From: Bacillota bacterium
Lineage (GTDB): Bacteria > Bacillota > Sulfobacillia > Symbiobacteriales > Symbiobacteriaceae
NCBI GenBank assembly: GCA_028287415.1
Contig: JAQBPS010000648.1
Location: forward strand, 1-15,712
Reading direction: 5' to 3'
Length of the DNA: 15,712 nucleotides
The notes below the pieces were generated by a model. The model worked only from the letters and a program-made list of their open reading frames with translations, did not search any database and was not told the DNA's origin. This document shows positions 14,424 through 15,712 of the stretch, one piece after another (position 1 is the first letter of the stretch; each line of letters begins with the position of its first letter). A program made the translations under genes and the position numbers.

Positions 14424-15712
14424 TCAGATCGTGTAGTACTGATCCGCAGCGCCGTCCAGAATGCCCAGTCGCTGCAGCGCCGCCACGATTTGCGCCGCCG
14501 CATCCTCCGGCCCAAGGCGAGTTGTGTCGATGCGGATCTCGGGATTCTCGGGCGCCTCATAGGGCGAATCGATCCCGGTGAAGTGGTTCAGTTCACCCCG
14601 CCGTGCTTTCTTGTAGAGTCCCTTCGGGTCACGCTCCTCGGCGACTGCGAGCGGCGCATCGACAAACACCTCGATGAATTCGCCATCCTCCAGCAGTGTG
14701 CGTGCCGTGCGCCGCTCGGCTTGGAAAGGCGAAATGAACGAGGCCAGCACGATCAGGCCGGCGTCCACCATCAGCTTGCTCACCTCGGCGACGCGACGGA
14801 TGTTCTCGGCCCGGTCGGTATCAAGGAAGCCGAGATCCCGGTTGAGCCCATGGCGCACGTTGTCCCCATCCAGCAGGTAGGTATGGCGGCCCATCATGTG
14901 GAGCTTCTGCTCCAGCAGGTTGGCAATCGTCGATTTGCCCGCACCGGATAGCCCCGTAAACCAGATCACGCAGGGTTTCTGGCCCTTGGCAGCGGCGCGT
15001 GCCTGCTTGCTCACATCCAGGTGCTGCATGTGAATGTTGTCAGCACGGCGCAACGCAAACTCCAGCATGCCGGCGCCCACCGTGTTGTTCGTCAGGCGAT
15101 CAATGAGGATGAAGCCACCAGTCTGGCGATTTTCCCTGTAAGGGTCGAACGCAATCGGGCGGTCAACGCTCACACTGCAGACACCGATCTCATTCAGCTC
15201 CAAGCCCGTCGCCGACGCGTGTTCCAGGGTGTTGACATTCACCTTGTATTGCGGCGCCGCCACCGTGGCGGAAACGGTCTTGCTGCCGATTTTCATGAGA
15301 TAGGCGCGGCCGCCCGGCATCGCCTCATCGCTCAGCCACACGATGGTGGCCTGGAACTGGTCGGCGACCGCTGCGGGGGCATCATCCTTACAGATCAGAT
15401 CGCCGCGCGAGATGTCGATTTCGTCAGCGAGCGTCAAGGTGACCGCCTGACCGGCCACCGCCTCCGCCAGATCGCCGCCGTGCGTCACAATGCGTGCCAC
15501 CGTGCTGGTCCGGCCGGAGGGCAGCACCCGGACCGGCTCGCCGGCCCTGATTCGCCCGCTGGCGACGGTACCGGCAAAGCCGCGGAAATCCAGGTTGGGC
15601 CGGTTGACCCACTGCACGGGCATCCGGAACGGCTGATCCTGCTGCCCAGTTTCATCGATCGGCACCGTTTCCAGATGCCCCATCAACGTCGGGCCGCGGT
15701 ACCAGGGCGTCG
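14424..15712 (-). CDS. cysNC: Bifunctional sulfate adenylyltransferase subunit 1 / adenylylsulfate kinase, 5' end cut by window edge
   Basis: The frame is open to the right edge, giving 428 visible residues; the GTPase domain with its G motifs lies beyond the window. The first visible residues, [16 protein letters not shown], are the usual CysN boundary after the GTPase domain, so the ATG/TTG codons just after it are internal, not starts. Next come the EF-Tu-like beta-barrel domains ([34 protein letters not shown]). From about visible residue 245 there is an APS kinase: P-loop GLSGAGKST, the APS-binding stretch [25 protein letters not shown] with the family's conserved serine, and [27 protein letters not shown]. 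Together with CysD, the CysN part makes adenosine 5'-phosphosulfate from ATP and sulfate using GTP. The kinase part phosphorylates it to PAPS for sulfate reduction or sulfation. cysD would be expected upstream, outside the window. The gene ends about 57 nt before a strong terminator and is probably not part of the following operon. Confidence 0.96.
   Translation of the reverse strand, partial: TPWYRGPTLMGHLETVPIDETGQQDQPFRMPVQWVNRPNLDFRGFAGTVASGRIRAGEPVRVLPSGRTSTVARIVTHGGDLAEAVAGQAVTLTLADEIDISRGDLICKDDAPAAVADQFQATIVWLSDEAMPGGRAYLMKIGSKTVSATVAAPQYKVNVNTLEHASATGLELNEIGVCSVSVDRPIAFDPYRENRQTGGFILIDRLTNNTVGAGMLEFALRRADNIHMQHLDVSKQARAAAKGQKPCVIWFTGLSGAGKSTIANLLEQKLHMMGRHTYLLDGDNVRHGLNRDLGFLDTDRAENIRRVAEVSKLMVDAGLIVLASFISPFQAERRTARTLLEDGEFIEVFVDAPLAVAEERDPKGLYKKARRGELNHFTGIDSPYEAPENPEIRIDTTRLGPEDAAAQIVAALQRLGILDGAADQYYTI

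Noticed and set aside
1..15712. CRISPR array, tRNA, rRNA, transposase or integrase
   Set aside because: I found no regularly spaced repeats, no cloverleaf or rRNA-like segment and no protein with transposase or recombinase motifs.

Overview
This is a GC-rich window. Every gene I can support is on the minus strand, so the map reads right to left. At the right edge is the 3' part of a housekeeping sulfate-activation gene, cysNC: the CysN elongation-factor-like domains are fused to a C-terminal APS kinase. This fusion and its wording ([25 protein letters not shown]) fit a proteobacterium, and I lean towards an alphaproteobacterium, but CysNC fusions also occur elsewhere and no taxonomic marker is present. 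The gene ends at a strong intrinsic terminator, which lies partly inside what looks like a short decayed copy of a cysC segment.

After an AT-rich gap of about 180 bp with a consensus -10 box comes a tightly packed block of seven co-directional genes covering more than 14 kb. It runs off the left edge, and none of the genes belongs to a family I can name with certainty. First are three paralogous small proteins (214, 212 and 211 aa), each itself an internal duplication of a roughly 100-residue, beta-sandwich-like unit. A GC-rich hairpin follows, then four large genes: a 1150-aa unknown; a 500-aa alpha/beta protein with a glycosyltransferase-B-like look; a 1607-aa beta-rich repetitive protein with a run of LysM-like modules near its C-terminus; and a protein of at least 748 aa, with two LysM-like modules, that is truncated by the window edge. 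This last gene has no stop within the window and is open from its ATG to position 2.

The four large genes are separated by 15 bp or less or overlap at ATGA and TAATG junctions. Three of the first four genes start with GTG preceded by an identical GGAGGG at 6 nt. This suggests one coordinately translated operon whose products work together. None of the proteins has an evident signal peptide, although two carry LysM-like modules, which usually bind cell-wall glycans. That leaves open an intracellular assembly, release by lysis or a dedicated secretion route, or a non-wall use of LysM as in phage-tail-like particles. I see no sheath, tube, baseplate or ATPase genes in the window, so the injection-particle idea is only a hypothesis. 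The block is best described as an uncharacterised multi-gene system inserted beside a core metabolic gene. I see no tRNA, rRNA, CRISPR array, transposase or integrase.
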